From Plantibacter sp. ME-Dv--P-122b (GTDB lineage Bacteria > Actinomycetota > Actinomycetes > Actinomycetales > Microbacteriaceae): a stretch of 64,000 nucleotides of DNA. The notes below the pieces were generated by a model that was given only the letters and a program-made list of their open reading frames with translations, ran no database searches and was not told where the DNA came from. This document shows positions 28,027 through 36,827 of this stretch, piece after piece; the stretch's first letter is position 1; the number at the start of each line of letters is the position of its first letter. The stretch spans positions 1 through 64,000 of the forward strand of contig NZ_JARVSC010000006.1 of assembly GCF_030209375.1 (NCBI RefSeq), written 5' to 3'. A program made the translations under genes and the position numbers.

Positions 28027-28089
28027 GTCAGCGGTCGTCAGCGGGTGTCAGCGACAGGTGAGTGATCCGTGAGTGCCCCCGCCCACACT
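28027..28089 (+). promoter_or_regulatory. five phased heptamer repeats (SARP-type box) and -10
   Basis: GTCAGCG occurs at 28027, 28037 and 28047, and GTGAGTG at 28058 and 28069: five direct heptamers spaced 10, 10, 11 and 11 bp. SARP activators (AfsR, ActII-ORF4, DnrI) bind direct heptamer repeats at 11-bp spacing, about 8 bp upstream of a -10 with no proper -35. Exactly 8 bp after the last repeat lies CACACT (28084-28089), a poor -10 as expected for an activated promoter. Together with the AfsR-type gene next door this is strong circumstantial evidence. Confidence 0.65.
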
Positions 28090-28141
28090 GGTGTCCGGGT
28101 CGCCCACCGGCGGCCGACACCTGATTTCGAAAGGCATCCGC

Positions 28142-29155
28142 ATGAGCATCAGCTCCGACTGGGCGATCGAAGCCCATGGCCTCGTGAAGACCTTCGGCGA
28201 CAACCGGGCGGTCGACGGCGTCGACCTCTCGGTCCGCACCGGCACCGTCTACGGCGTCCTCGGCCCGAACGGCGCCGGCAAGACCACCACCATCAGCATG
28301 CTGGCGACGCTCCTGCGTCCCGACGCCGGCACCGCCTCCGTCTTCGGACACGACATCCAGCGGGAGTCGCAGGTCGTCCGCCAGCTCATCGGCGTGACCG
28401 CGCAGTTCGCGTCCGTCGACGAGAACCTCTCGGCCACGGAGAACCTCGTCATCTTCTCCCGACTGCTCGGACTCGGCCGTGCGGAGGCGAAGCGCAAGAG
28501 CGCGGAACTCCTCGAGGAGTTCGGCCTGAGCGACGCGGCGTCCCGGCCCCTCAAGAAGTTCTCCGGCGGCATGCGTCGTCGGCTCGACCTCGCGGCGAGC
28601 CTCATCGCCCAGCCGCCGCTCATCTTCCTCGACGAGCCGACCACGGGCCTCGACCCGCGGACCCGCGCGCAGATGTGGGACACGATCCGCCGCCTCGTCG
28701 CGACGGGCTCGACCGTCCTCCTGACCACCCAGTACCTCGACGAGGCGGACCAGCTCGCCGACCGGATCGCCGTCATCGACCGCGGTCTCGTGGTCGCCGA
28801 GGGCACCTCCGACGAGCTGAAGGCGTCCGTCGGGGAGTCGTCGCTGCAGCTGCGGCTCGCGGACCCTGCCGACCTGGAGGATGCGCGTCGGGTCATCTCG
28901 AGTGTCCTCGGTGTCGACACCATCGTCTCGCCGGAGGCCACCCGCATCACGGCTCCGATGCGCGACCCCGACGCTGTGACCGACCTCTTCATCACCCTCC
29001 GGGAGGCCGGGATCCGGCTCGCCGAGATGAGTGTCCAGAAGCCGACACTCGACGAGGTCTTCCTCACCCTCACCGGGCACGGCGTCGAGGCGGACGACGC
29101 CGACGCCGCGTCCGACACCGATTCCCTCGACACCGCAGAGCAGGTCCACGCATGA
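28142..29155 (+). CDS. daunorubicin-resistance-type ABC exporter ATPase
   Basis: A 337-aa DrrA-family ATPase. Walker A GPNGAGKTT (about 40-48), signature FSGGMRRRLDLAASL, Walker B IFLDEPTTGLDPRTR, switch TTQYLDEADQLADRI, and the DrrA C-terminal domain ending PTLDEVFLTLTGHG. This family exports lipophilic antibiotics or lipids. The ATG at 28142 follows GAAAGG. Its stop overlaps the permease start (ATGA at 29152-29155). The heptamer repeats upstream suggest that the convergent AfsR-type regulator activates the operon (inference). Confidence 0.93.
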   Translation: MSISSDWAIEAHGLVKTFGDNRAVDGVDLSVRTGTVYGVLGPNGAGKTTTISMLATLLRPDAGTASVFGHDIQRESQVVRQLIGVTAQFASVDENLSATENLVIFSRLLGLGRAEAKRKSAELLEEFGLSDAASRPLKKFSGGMRRRLDLAASLIAQPPLIFLDEPTTGLDPRTRAQMWDTIRRLVATGSTVLLTTQYLDEADQLADRIAVIDRGLVVAEGTSDELKASVGESSLQLRLADPADLEDARRVISSVLGVDTIVSPEATRITAPMRDPDAVTDLFITLREAGIRLAEMSVQKPTLDEVFLTLTGHGVEADDADAASDTDSLDTAEQVHA

Positions 29156-29967
29156 GTACGATCACCATCACCCCGGCCACAGAACGGTCCCTCCGGAACC
29201 ACGTCAGCCTCTCGCAGACGGTCCGCAACTCCTTCACCATGGCGTACCGCGGACTGCTCAAGATCAAGCGCACGCCCGAGCAGCTGATCGACGTGACGGT
29301 CCAGCCGATCATCTTCACGCTGATGTTCACGTACATCTTCGGCGGCGCGATCGCCGGCGACGTCGCGAGCTATCTGCCGATCATCATCCCGGGCATCCTG
29401 GTCCAGACCGTCATCACGACCTCGGTCGTGACCGGCATCCAACTCCGCGAGGACATGGACAAGGGTGTGTTCGACCGCTTCAAGTCGATGCCCATCGCCC
29501 GTATCGCACCCCTGGCCGGTGCCCTGCTGGCCGACACGGTGCGGTACACGATCGCCACCACGCTCACCTTCGCGATGGGCTTCGTCATGGGGTACCGACC
29601 GGAGGGCGGCATCGGCTTCGTGGCCCTCGCCGGGCTCCTCGTGATCGTCTGCGCCTGGGCCATCAGCTGGATCTTCGCGTTCTTCGGGGTCATCGCCCGA
29701 AGCGCCAGCAGTGTGCAGGGCATCTCCTTCCTCGTGCTGTTCCCGTTGACGTTCCTCTCGAACGCCTTCGTGAACCCGGAGACGATGCCCAGCTTCCTCC
29801 AGGGCTTCGTGAACGTGAACCCGGTCTCGCACCTCGTGACGGCGGTGCGGGACCTCGCGAACACGGGCGTCTTCGGCGCTGACGCCTGGCTCGCACTCCT
29901 CGGGGCGGCCGTCATCGTCGCGGTGTTCGCACCGCTCACCGTGCGGGCGTACATGCGCCGCGCCTGA
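29152..29967 (+). CDS. DrrB-like ABC-2 exporter permease
   Basis: A 271-aa ABC-2 permease of the DrrB type. N-terminal cytoplasmic segment of about 50 residues (LKIKRTPEQLIDVTVQPIIF), six helices, and the ABC-2 signature region QGISFLVLFPLTFLSNAFVN with VNPVSHLVTAVRDL near the C-terminus. Works with the ATPase encoded just upstream. The stop lies 19 bp from the stop of the regulator gene on the other strand; a perfect palindrome TCCGGGCGCCCGGA (29973-29986) in the gap could terminate both. Confidence 0.93.
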   Translation: MSTITITPATERSLRNHVSLSQTVRNSFTMAYRGLLKIKRTPEQLIDVTVQPIIFTLMFTYIFGGAIAGDVASYLPIIIPGILVQTVITTSVVTGIQLREDMDKGVFDRFKSMPIARIAPLAGALLADTVRYTIATTLTFAMGFVMGYRPEGGIGFVALAGLLVIVCAWAISWIFAFFGVIARSASSVQGISFLVLFPLTFLSNAFVNPETMPSFLQGFVNVNPVSHLVTAVRDLANTGVFGADAWLALLGAAVIVAVFAPLTVRAYMRRA

Positions 29968-29986
29968 CGCGCTCCGGGCGCCCGGA

Positions 29987-32900
29987 CTACCGCGCCGCCA
30001 GGGCCTTGCTGCTGAGCAGCTCCAGGGCCCTGGCGGCGCTCTCGTCGACGGTGAGCGGTGCCACCTCGGCAGCCTGACGCTCCAGGTCCGGCGCCGTCGA
30101 TCGATCCGTCACGGCTCGCTCGTGCTGGGCTCGCACCAGGGACGGAATGTCCTGACGTGACGCCAGGCGCGCAGCGAGTGCCACGAGTTCGACACCCGCG
30201 CTGCGGACCGCAGGATCCTCGGACCGCGCGTACCAGGAGCCGAGGGCGAGAACTCCGGAACCGAGCACCGGACGGTCGAACCGGTTGGGGAGCAGTCGAC
30301 CGAGCGCGACGGTCCGGGTGCGGAGGCGACGTGCGATCCGTCCGAGCCAGGCGTCCTCGTGGGTGTCGTCGAGCACGGCTGCGGCGAGCGCCGCCGCGGT
30401 GACGAGGGCGAACCAGGGGGAGCGGCGCGACTCCGCCGCTGCGAACGAGCCGAGGGCGAGGTCGTACAGCTCGGCGCCGCGTCGCAGATCGCCCTGTGCG
30501 CGTGCGACCTCGGCGAGGCCGGCCCAGACGATCGATCGGCGCTCGGGGATCGGCGCGAACGCGGAGTCGGCGACGTCGTCTCCGAGGAATCGTTCGAGGA
30601 CGTCCGTCGCGGCGGTGAACTCGCCGCGCGCGACGTCGCCGAGTGCGACGAGCCAGTCGAGTTGCCGGAGGTCGGCGTCCGCCCCCACGGCGCGCAGACC
30701 GGACGCCGCGTCGGAGGCCCAACGCAGCGCCTCCGTCGGCTCCGCGTTCTGGCTGTGCAGCTGGGCCAGCATGTGGGCGCTCATCGCCGCTCCCCAGACG
30801 TCGCCGATGGCATGGGAGAGCTCGTTCGCGCGCAGCGCTGCCGCCTCGGCGCTGCGCGGGTCACCGCTGTTCTCGGCCATCTGCGCGGCGAGGAGGTTGC
30901 CGACGTTCGCGACCTGCGGGTCGGGTGCGTTCCGGTACTCCTGCATGAGTTCCAGCGCCCGCTCCTCACGGCCGGCGGACAGCATGAGTTCGACGAGGGC
31001 GCGCATCCTCGGGTGCTGCGTCACCCGCTCCCGCTCGACCCGGCGCAGCGCACCGATGGCACGGGCCGAGGTGCGGAAGTCGGTGCTGAGGAACGTCACC
31101 GCGATGACGGCGCAGGAGACCGCTGTCGCGTCGTCGGTGACGGTGCGCGGGTCCTGCCGACGCAAGACGTCGAGGACCGCCTCCCCGAAGACGAGCACCT
31201 CCTGGTGCGCGCTGCGGATGGTCCAGAAGACGGCGAGCCCGGCGAACACGGAGGCGACGACGTCGTGCCGCTCGTCGGCGATGCCACCGCGCAGGACGCC
31301 GACGAGCGTGTCCTGCTCCAACGCGAGGGTGGCGAACGCGCTGAGCTGCTCTGGCCCGTGCATGGACGGGAGCTGCGCACCCGCGAGTCCGATCGCCCAG
31401 GCCCGCGTCGACTCCAGGACCCGCCCACCTTCGCCCGCCTCATCGAGGGCGAGCATGCCGAACTCGCGGACGGTCTCGAGCATCCGGAAGCGGAGCGTCC
31501 CCGTCGCCGGGTCGTCGCGGACGGTCAGGAGGGACTGCCCGACAAGGGCGTCGAGCGCCTCCGGGACGTCGTCGATCTCGTCGGCGACGGCGGTCGCCGC
31601 GTCGATGCCGAAGCCGTCCGGGAATCGGGACGTACGTCGGAGGACGATGCGCTCGCGTTCGCCGAGCAGGTTCCAGCTCCAATCGATCACCGCCAGGAGC
31701 GTCTGATGCCGCTCTGGTGCGCTGCGGTCGCCCGCGGTGAGCAGGGCGAACCGGTTCCCGAGGCGACGCTCGACCTCGTCGACCGACATGGAACGGGTGC
31801 GGGCCGCCGCAAGCTCGATCGCCAAGGGGAGGCCGTCCAGCCTCGCGCAGAGCCGTGCGGCCACGGCGAGGGGGATGTGGGCGTCCGGGCGGGCCGCTCG
31901 GGCCCGTTCGACGAACAGCCGGACGGCTGGACCGGCGTCCTCGAGGAGCGTCGCGTCACCGGCGGGCAGGGGGTCGAGCCGGTACACGTGCTCGGCCGCG
32001 ATCGACAGCGGGCTCCGGCTCGTGGCCAGGATGCGCAGCTCCCTGGTCCAGTCGAGGGCGTCGGCGATCCACCGTGCCGCTGCGTCGACGAGGTGTTCGC
32101 AGTTGTCCATGACGAGCAGGGTCGGGCGCTCAGCGAGGGCGGCGATGATCCGGTCGTGCAACTCGACGGGGTGTGCGGTCAGTGCCTCGCTCAGTCGACG
32201 GGCACTCGGCGCCTCCCTGATGCCCAGGGCTGTCGCGACGGCGAGTGGCAGGTCCGCCGCGTCCCGGATGCTCGCGAGTTCGACGAACACCACACCCGGC
32301 GTGGACGCGGTCGCCTGCCGCGCGATCTCCTGGGCCACCCGCGTCTTGCCGAGCCCACCCGGACCGAGGATCGTCGTCATCCGGGTCGAGCCGATGAGCG
32401 ACCGGATCGCTTCGATGTCGGCGTCCCGACCGATGAGCTCGTTCGGTGCCGTCCGCAGCCCCGAAACCAGGCGTCCCGACCGTTCGGGCGACGGGACCGT
32501 GGATGTCGCGTGACCGCCCGCGGTGTCCTCCTGGAGCAGGGAGGTGTGCGCGGCGACGAGGGCGCTCGCCGGATCCGCACCCAGGCGGTCGCGGAGTCGG
32601 GCGCGGTAGTCGGCGAAGAGCCCCATGGCGTCGGCGCGTCGGCCGCTCTGAGCGTAGGCGTTGAAGAGCATGAGGTGCGTCGCGTCGTCGAGCGGATCGG
32701 CCGCCGACAGGGCTTCGAGATCGGCGATCACGGCGGCGCCCTCACCCAGCTCGATCCTGCTCTGTGCGCGTACCCGGCGCAGCTCGTCGCGCAGACGCTC
32801 AGCGCGTCGGCCGAGTTCGTCGGCGATGCGGTCATCGAGCGCCGCTCCGGGATCGCCTGCCCAGAGGTCGAGCGCCTGCTGCGCGAGTGCTCCGGCGAGG

Positions 32901-33265
32901 CCTGCGTCTCCGGAGCGGACCGCGCTCGTCGCGGCGTCCGACATGGTCGCCGCGGCACCGAGGTCGGTCTCCTCGGGTCCGAGTGCGAGCCGGTAGCCGG
33001 CCGCGGACGATTCGATGAGGCCAGGGGCGGATACGGCACGCACCCGTGAGACCAGGGTCTGCAGTGCGGCTTTGGCACCCGTGGGCGGCGCGTCGTCCCA
33101 CAGCTCGTCGATGAGGGCGGCTGTCGACACGGCGCGCCCGTCGGCGAGGACCAGGATGGTCACCAGCGCTGTGGCGAGCCGGCCGCCGGGTTCGACGAGC
33201 CGACCGGTGCGTCCCTCGACGAGCACCGGTCCCAGGACGGTCACTCGGAGGTTCGACGCAGGCAC
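29987..33265 (-). CDS. AfsR/SARP-type transcriptional regulator with NB-ARC ATPase
   Basis: A 1092-aa regulator. Residues 1-95 form the OmpR-like winged-helix DNA-binding domain of SARPs (LRVTVLGPVLVEGRTGRLVE; VSTAALIDELWDDAPP); 96-250 the BTAD domain; about 270-600 an NB-ARC-like ATPase with P-loop GPGGLGKT (301-308) and VMDNCEHLVDAAARWIADAL as Walker B; the rest is a helical TPR-like region. It most likely activates the neighbouring exporter operon via the heptamer repeats at 28027-28075. No biosynthetic gene cluster is adjacent, so the inducing signal is unknown. ATG at 33265. Confidence 0.9.
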   Translation of the reverse strand: MPASNLRVTVLGPVLVEGRTGRLVEPGGRLATALVTILVLADGRAVSTAALIDELWDDAPPTGAKAALQTLVSRVRAVSAPGLIESSAAGYRLALGPEETDLGAAATMSDAATSAVRSGDAGLAGALAQQALDLWAGDPGAALDDRIADELGRRAERLRDELRRVRAQSRIELGEGAAVIADLEALSAADPLDDATHLMLFNAYAQSGRRADAMGLFADYRARLRDRLGADPASALVAAHTSLLQEDTAGGHATSTVPSPERSGRLVSGLRTAPNELIGRDADIEAIRSLIGSTRMTTILGPGGLGKTRVAQEIARQATASTPGVVFVELASIRDAADLPLAVATALGIREAPSARRLSEALTAHPVELHDRIIAALAERPTLLVMDNCEHLVDAAARWIADALDWTRELRILATSRSPLSIAAEHVYRLDPLPAGDATLLEDAGPAVRLFVERARAARPDAHIPLAVAARLCARLDGLPLAIELAAARTRSMSVDEVERRLGNRFALLTAGDRSAPERHQTLLAVIDWSWNLLGERERIVLRRTSRFPDGFGIDAATAVADEIDDVPEALDALVGQSLLTVRDDPATGTLRFRMLETVREFGMLALDEAGEGGRVLESTRAWAIGLAGAQLPSMHGPEQLSAFATLALEQDTLVGVLRGGIADERHDVVASVFAGLAVFWTIRSAHQEVLVFGEAVLDVLRRQDPRTVTDDATAVSCAVIAVTFLSTDFRTSARAIGALRRVERERVTQHPRMRALVELMLSAGREERALELMQEYRNAPDPQVANVGNLLAAQMAENSGDPRSAEAAALRANELSHAIGDVWGAAMSAHMLAQLHSQNAEPTEALRWASDAASGLRAVGADADLRQLDWLVALGDVARGEFTAATDVLERFLGDDVADSAFAPIPERRSIVWAGLAEVARAQGDLRRGAELYDLALGSFAAAESRRSPWFALVTAAALAAAVLDDTHEDAWLGRIARRLRTRTVALGRLLPNRFDRPVLGSGVLALGSWYARSEDPAVRSAGVELVALAARLASRQDIPSLVRAQHERAVTDRSTAPDLERQAAEVAPLTVDESAARALELLSSKALAAR

Positions 33266-33327
33266 GTCACGAGTGTATCCAGGGCGGTATCCCGGAGCCG
33301 GCCGAGTCGTCGTGAGCCGGACTGCCG

Positions 33328-33966
33328 TCAGCGCAGGGTCTTGCGGGCGGTGATCTGGCCGGTGTCGAAGCCGAGCAGGTGGAGGCCACCGTGGAACCGG
33401 GCGTGCTCCACCTTGATGCAGCGGTCCATGACGACGTTCAGACCCTTCGACTCGCCGTATTCGGCCGCCTCCTGGTTCCAGATGCCGAGCTGCACCCAGA
33501 CGGTCGGTGCTCCGATGGCGACGACCTCGTCGATGACCTGGGGGATGTCGCTCGCCTTGCGGAAGACGTCGACGATGTCGGGTACCTCCGGCAGGGAGGC
33601 GAGGTCGGGGTAGGCAGGCTGGCCGAGGATCTCCGTGGCGTTCGGGTTCACGAAGTAGATCCGGAAGTCGCTCGACTGCTGCAGGTAGGTGCCCACGAAG
33701 TAGGAGGAACGCGCCGGGTTCGGGGAGGCGCCGACGATCGCGACGGACTTCGCCTCACGGAGGAGCTTCAGGCGGGCCTTCGCGTCGGGGCCGGCCCAGG
33801 TGCGCTGCGAACGCAGGAGCTTCGCGAGTGGCGAATCGGCGGGCAGCGAGCAGGTGAGGCCGTTGGTGAGCCGGACCGTCTCGGTCGTGTCCACACCGGT
33901 CTCGGTCGTGTCCACACCGGTCTCGGTCGCGTCCACACCGGTCACTGAGCTTGTCGAAGTGCTCAT
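33328..33966 (-). CDS. CoA-binding domain protein (YccU-like)
   Basis: A 212-aa CoA_binding_2 protein with a Rossmann-like domain at about 70-195: SVAIVGASPNPARSSYFVG is the nucleotide loop, then NPNATEILGQPAYPDLASLP, VWVQLGIWNQEAA and VMDRCIKVEHAR. Exact function unknown. The first 30 residues are unusual: STSTSSVTG is translated from a copy of the dispersed repeat, followed by three 7-residue GVD-TET repeats. The ATG at 33966 has a strong GAAGGAG site inside the end of metY and starts 4 bp after the metY stop, so this odd N-terminus is very probably made. Confidence 0.88.
   Translation of the reverse strand: MSTSTSSVTGVDATETGVDTTETGVDTTETVRLTNGLTCSLPADSPLAKLLRSQRTWAGPDAKARLKLLREAKSVAIVGASPNPARSSYFVGTYLQQSSDFRIYFVNPNATEILGQPAYPDLASLPEVPDIVDVFRKASDIPQVIDEVVAIGAPTVWVQLGIWNQEAAEYGESKGLNVVMDRCIKVEHARFHGGLHLLGFDTGQITARKTLR
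33878..33964. repeat. three 21-bp tandem units plus an in-frame dispersed repeat
   Basis: Units at 33878-33898, 33899-33919 and 33920-33940 (core GTCTCGGTCGTGTCCACACC; the third differs by one base) encode the tandem GVDTTET/GVDATET repeats. Directly next, 33941-33964 is a reverse copy of the dispersed repeat (CACTGAGCTTGTCGAAGTG), encoding STSTSSVT. Both units keep the reading frame (21 and 24 bp). Confidence 0.88.
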
Positions 33967-33970
33967 GCCA

Positions 33971-35260
33971 TTACTCCTTCACCGCGGCGGCGAGCGCCTG
34001 GTCGAGGTCGTAGATGATGTCGTCAGGGTCCTCGATGCCGACGCTCAGCCGGACGATGCCCGGTAGCACCCCGGCGTCGACGAGTTGCTGGTCGGAGAGC
34101 TGTGCGTGGGTCGTCGATGCGGGGTGGATGATGAGCGTCTTCGCGTCGCCGATGTTGGCCAGGTGGCTCGCGAGGTCGACGGACTCGATGAGCTTCTGGC
34201 CGACCTGACGGCCACCCTTCACCTCGAAGCTGAAGACCGAGCCCGGCCCCTTCGGCAGGTACTTCTTCGCGCGCTCGTGGTGCGGGTGAGCCGGGAGTCC
34301 GGCCCAGTTGACGGCGGCGATGCGCGGGTCGGCGTCGAGCCACTCGGCGACGATCCGCGCGTTGTCGACGTGGGCCTGGATCCGGAACGGCAACGTCTCG
34401 ACGCCCTGGGCGAGCAGGAAGGCCGAGTGCGGTGCGAGCGCCGGGCCGATGTCGCGGAGCTGCTCGGCGCGAAGCCGGGTGAGGAAGGCGTACTCGCCGA
34501 AGTTGCCCGACCACTGCAGGCCGCCGTAGCTCGGGACGGGCTGACCGAACAGAGGGAACTTGTCGGTGTTCCAGTCGAAGCGCCCGCTCTCGACGACGAC
34601 GCCACCGAGGGTCGTGCCGTGCCCGCCGAGGAACTTGGTGGCGGAGTGCGTGACGATGTCGGCACCCCACTCGATCGGGCGGTTGAGGTAGGGCGTCGCG
34701 ATGGTCGAGTCGATGATGAGCGGAATGCCGTGCGCGTGCGCGACGTCGGCGAGGCCCTCGATGTCGGCGATCTCGCCCGACGGGTTCGCGACCGTCTCGG
34801 CGAAGGCGAGCTTCGTGTTCTCCTGGATGGCGGCGGCGTAGTCGGCGGCGTCGGACGACTGCACGAAGGTGGTCTCGATGCCGAACCGGCGGAGGGTGAC
34901 GTCGAGCTGCGTGATCGAGCCGCCGTAGAGGTTGGCCGAGGCGACGATGTGGTCGCCCTGCCCCGCCAGCGAGGCGAAGGTGATGTACTGCGCGGCGAGG
35001 CCGGAGGCGGTCGCGACGGCACCGAGGCCGCCCTCGAGGCTGGCGATGCGCTCCTCGAAGCTCGCGACCGTCGGGTTGGCCAGGCGGGAGTAGATGTTCC
35101 CGTACTTCTGCAGGGCGAAGCGCGCGGCGGCGTCGGCGGTGTCGTCGAAGACGAAGGCGCTCGACTGGTAGATGGGCAGCGCCCGTGCGCCGGTCACCTG
35201 GTCGGGGATGTTGCCCGCGTGGATCGCACGCGTGCGGAAGCCATACTCACGATCTGCCAT
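33971..35260 (-). CDS. metY: O-acetylhomoserine sulfhydrylase (PLP enzyme)
   Basis: A 429-aa Cys/Met-metabolism PLP enzyme of the O-acetylhomoserine aminocarboxypropyltransferase type, making homocysteine from O-acetylhomoserine and sulfide. Signature: [20 protein letters not shown] at the start, YSRLANPT (cofactor and substrate binding), [20 protein letters not shown], and the PLP lysine Lys209 in [11 protein letters not shown]. Length (about 430) and the ATKFLGGHG context favour MetY over MetB/MetZ (about 380-400). Followed 4 bp later by the CoA-binding gene, so operonic. No metX is in the window. A SAM riboswitch was not seen upstream. Confidence 0.93.
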   Translation of the reverse strand: MADREYGFRTRAIHAGNIPDQVTGARALPIYQSSAFVFDDTADAAARFALQKYGNIYSRLANPTVASFEERIASLEGGLGAVATASGLAAQYITFASLAGQGDHIVASANLYGGSITQLDVTLRRFGIETTFVQSSDAADYAAAIQENTKLAFAETVANPSGEIADIEGLADVAHAHGIPLIIDSTIATPYLNRPIEWGADIVTHSATKFLGGHGTTLGGVVVESGRFDWNTDKFPLFGQPVPSYGGLQWSGNFGEYAFLTRLRAEQLRDIGPALAPHSAFLLAQGVETLPFRIQAHVDNARIVAEWLDADPRIAAVNWAGLPAHPHHERAKKYLPKGPGSVFSFEVKGGRQVGQKLIESVDLASHLANIGDAKTLIIHPASTTHAQLSDQQLVDAGVLPGIVRLSVGIEDPDDIIYDLDQALAAAVKE

Positions 35261-35388
35261 GCGTTCACGCTACCGGAGCACCGTCGAGCGCTTCACCGTG
35301 CTGCAACATTGCGTCGCATTCGACCGCACTGCACAGGGCCTGCCCAGGGCGTCGGCGTATCGTGTGGGGCACAGCCCTGATCGGGCTG

Positions 35389-35426
35389 CCGGACGAGGGC
35401 GCAGTACCCGGAACGCGACAAGACTG
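35389..35426 (+). promoter_or_regulatory. guanidine-III riboswitch (ykkC-III)
   Basis: The 38-base segment matches the known guanidine-III aptamer almost base for base: CCGGACGAGG, then GCGCAGTACCCGG, then ACAAGAC. P1 is CCGG (35389-35392) with CCGG (35408-35411); the pseudoknot helix can form from CAGT (35402-35405) and ACTG (35423-35426), a covarying replacement for GCC/GGC in the Thermobifida fusca aptamer. It ends 8 bases before the GGGAG ribosome binding site of the SMR gene, a layout suited to translational control. Guanidine-III riboswitches commonly control guanidinium exporters. Confidence 0.88.
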
Positions 35427-35446
35427 ACCACCTGGGAGTGATCGTC

Positions 35447-35770
35447 ATGTCATGGATCGTACTCATCGCCTCCGGCGTCCTGGAAGCCGTCTGGGCCACC
35501 GCGCTCGGCAAGTCCGAGGGCTTCACGAAGCTCTGGCCGACCGTGACGTTCGCGGGGGCGCTCGTGCTCAGCATGGCCGGCCTCGCTTGGGCCATGCGCG
35601 ATATCCCGGTGGGCACCGCCTACGCGGTCTGGGTCGGGATCGGCGCAGCGCTCACCGTCGGGTACGCCATGACCTTCGGCGGCGAGCAGCTGTCGGTCGT
35701 CAAGGTGCTGCTCATCCTCGGGCTCATCGGCTGCGTCATCGGCCTGAAGATCGTGGGCGGCGAGCACTAG
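35447..35770 (+). CDS. sugE: SMR-family guanidinium exporter SugE/Gdx
   Basis: A 107-aa four-helix small multidrug resistance protein of the SugE/Gdx subtype. Helix 1 carries the essential Glu14-type residue in VLEAVWATALGKSEGF, and the Gdx hallmark PVGTAYAVWVGIGA is present. Gdx proteins are antiparallel dimers exporting guanidinium against protons. A guanidine-III riboswitch lies directly upstream, which makes guanidinium the likely substrate. The ATG at 35447 follows GGGAG at eight bases; an in-frame GTG at 35438 lies inside that site. Single gene. Confidence 0.95.
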   Translation: MSWIVLIASGVLEAVWATALGKSEGFTKLWPTVTFAGALVLSMAGLAWAMRDIPVGTAYAVWVGIGAALTVGYAMTFGGEQLSVVKVLLILGLIGCVIGLKIVGGEH

Positions 35771-35794
35771 CCGCGCTGGTCAGGCACGCCTGCC

Positions 35795-36814
35795 TCAGGC
35801 CAGGTGCACCGCTCCGAGTGCGAGCACCGCGATGAGGAGCCAGGAGACGAGCCCGACGACGAGCGCGCGCCACCCGGTGGTGACGAGTGTGCGGACGCGG
35901 ATCGCGGCACCGAGCGCGAAGAGCGCCATCGCGAGCAGTGCGGTCTGCACGCCGTCGGCGACGTCGAGGACGAGCTCGGGCATTGGGAGCAGGGTGCGGA
36001 CGAGGACCGCGGCGATGAAGCCCGCGACGAACAGCGGGACGATCGGCGGTCGGGCTGCGGTCGCGGTTCCGTCGGCATCGACCTGTGCACCGGCGTCGGC
36101 CGACACCGTCAGGAGTCGGCGGCGCTCGATCGTCGCGGCGGCCGCGACCATGGGGGCGAGGAGCACGACACGGGTGAGCTTGACGACGACGGCGATCGCG
36201 AGTGCGCTCGTGCCGGCGATCTGGGCTGTCGCGACGACCTGACCCACGTCGTGCACACTCGCCCCCACCCAGTGTCCGAACTGCTCGTCGCTGAGCCCGA
36301 GGGGGCCACGGAGCGCCGGGAGGACGAAGATCGCGAGGGTCCCGCAGAGGGTGACGAGCGCGACGGGCGTCGCCTGCTCCTCGTCCTTGGCCTTCACGAC
36401 GCCGCTCATCGCGCCGATGGCGGAGGCGCCGCAGATGGAGAAGCCCGTGGCGATGAGGAGCGGCTCGGGGCCCGCGAGCCCCAGTCTCCGGCCGAGCCAG
36501 AGGGTGACGAAGAAGGTGACGACGACGATCGCGACCGTGGTGGCGAGCGTGACCCACCCCAGGCCGGCGATGTCGACGAGGCTCAGCTTCAGCCCCAACA
36601 GGACGACACCGATCCGCATGAACCGTTTCGCGCTCATGCCGAGCCCAGGCTTCAGGACACCCGCAGCGAGCCGCTGGAACGCGGGGAGCTGGCCCACCAC
36701 CATGCCGAGCAGGACGCTCGCGGTCAGCAGCGGGACGACCGGCAGGAGGGTGTGGAGGCCCAGGGCGGCGAGCGCCGCTGCACCGGCCACGAGGACTCCG
36801 GGGAGCGCCTTCAT
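35795..36814 (-). CDS. UPF0324 membrane protein, YeiH family
   Basis: A 339-aa integral membrane protein with about ten helices, of the YeiH/UPF0324 family. Conserved GFSICGASAIGAMSGVV (about 125-141), HWVGASVHDVGQVVATA (about 184-200) and the MRIGVVLLGLKLSL segment identify it. The family has been linked to sulfate or sulfonate uptake and export, but the substrate is unsettled. Convergent with sugE (24 bp) and followed upstream by the PMT gene 13 bp away, same strand. Confidence 0.9.
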   Translation of the reverse strand: MKALPGVLVAGAAALAALGLHTLLPVVPLLTASVLLGMVVGQLPAFQRLAAGVLKPGLGMSAKRFMRIGVVLLGLKLSLVDIAGLGWVTLATTVAIVVVTFFVTLWLGRRLGLAGPEPLLIATGFSICGASAIGAMSGVVKAKDEEQATPVALVTLCGTLAIFVLPALRGPLGLSDEQFGHWVGASVHDVGQVVATAQIAGTSALAIAVVVKLTRVVLLAPMVAAAATIERRRLLTVSADAGAQVDADGTATAARPPIVPLFVAGFIAAVLVRTLLPMPELVLDVADGVQTALLAMALFALGAAIRVRTLVTTGWRALVVGLVSWLLIAVLALGAVHLA

Positions 36815-36827
36815 CGTCGTCCTCCCG

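Noticed and set aside
30359-33049. 896-aa plus-strand frame opposite the AfsR-type regulator
   Set aside because: Composition is Arg/Gly/Asp-rich shadow; the minus strand encodes a recognisable SARP-NB-ARC protein.
29987-33265. Secondary-metabolite gene cluster around the SARP gene
   Set aside because: No synthase, ligase, precursor peptide or tailoring enzyme lies next to it; neighbours are an exporter, serine dehydratase and metY.
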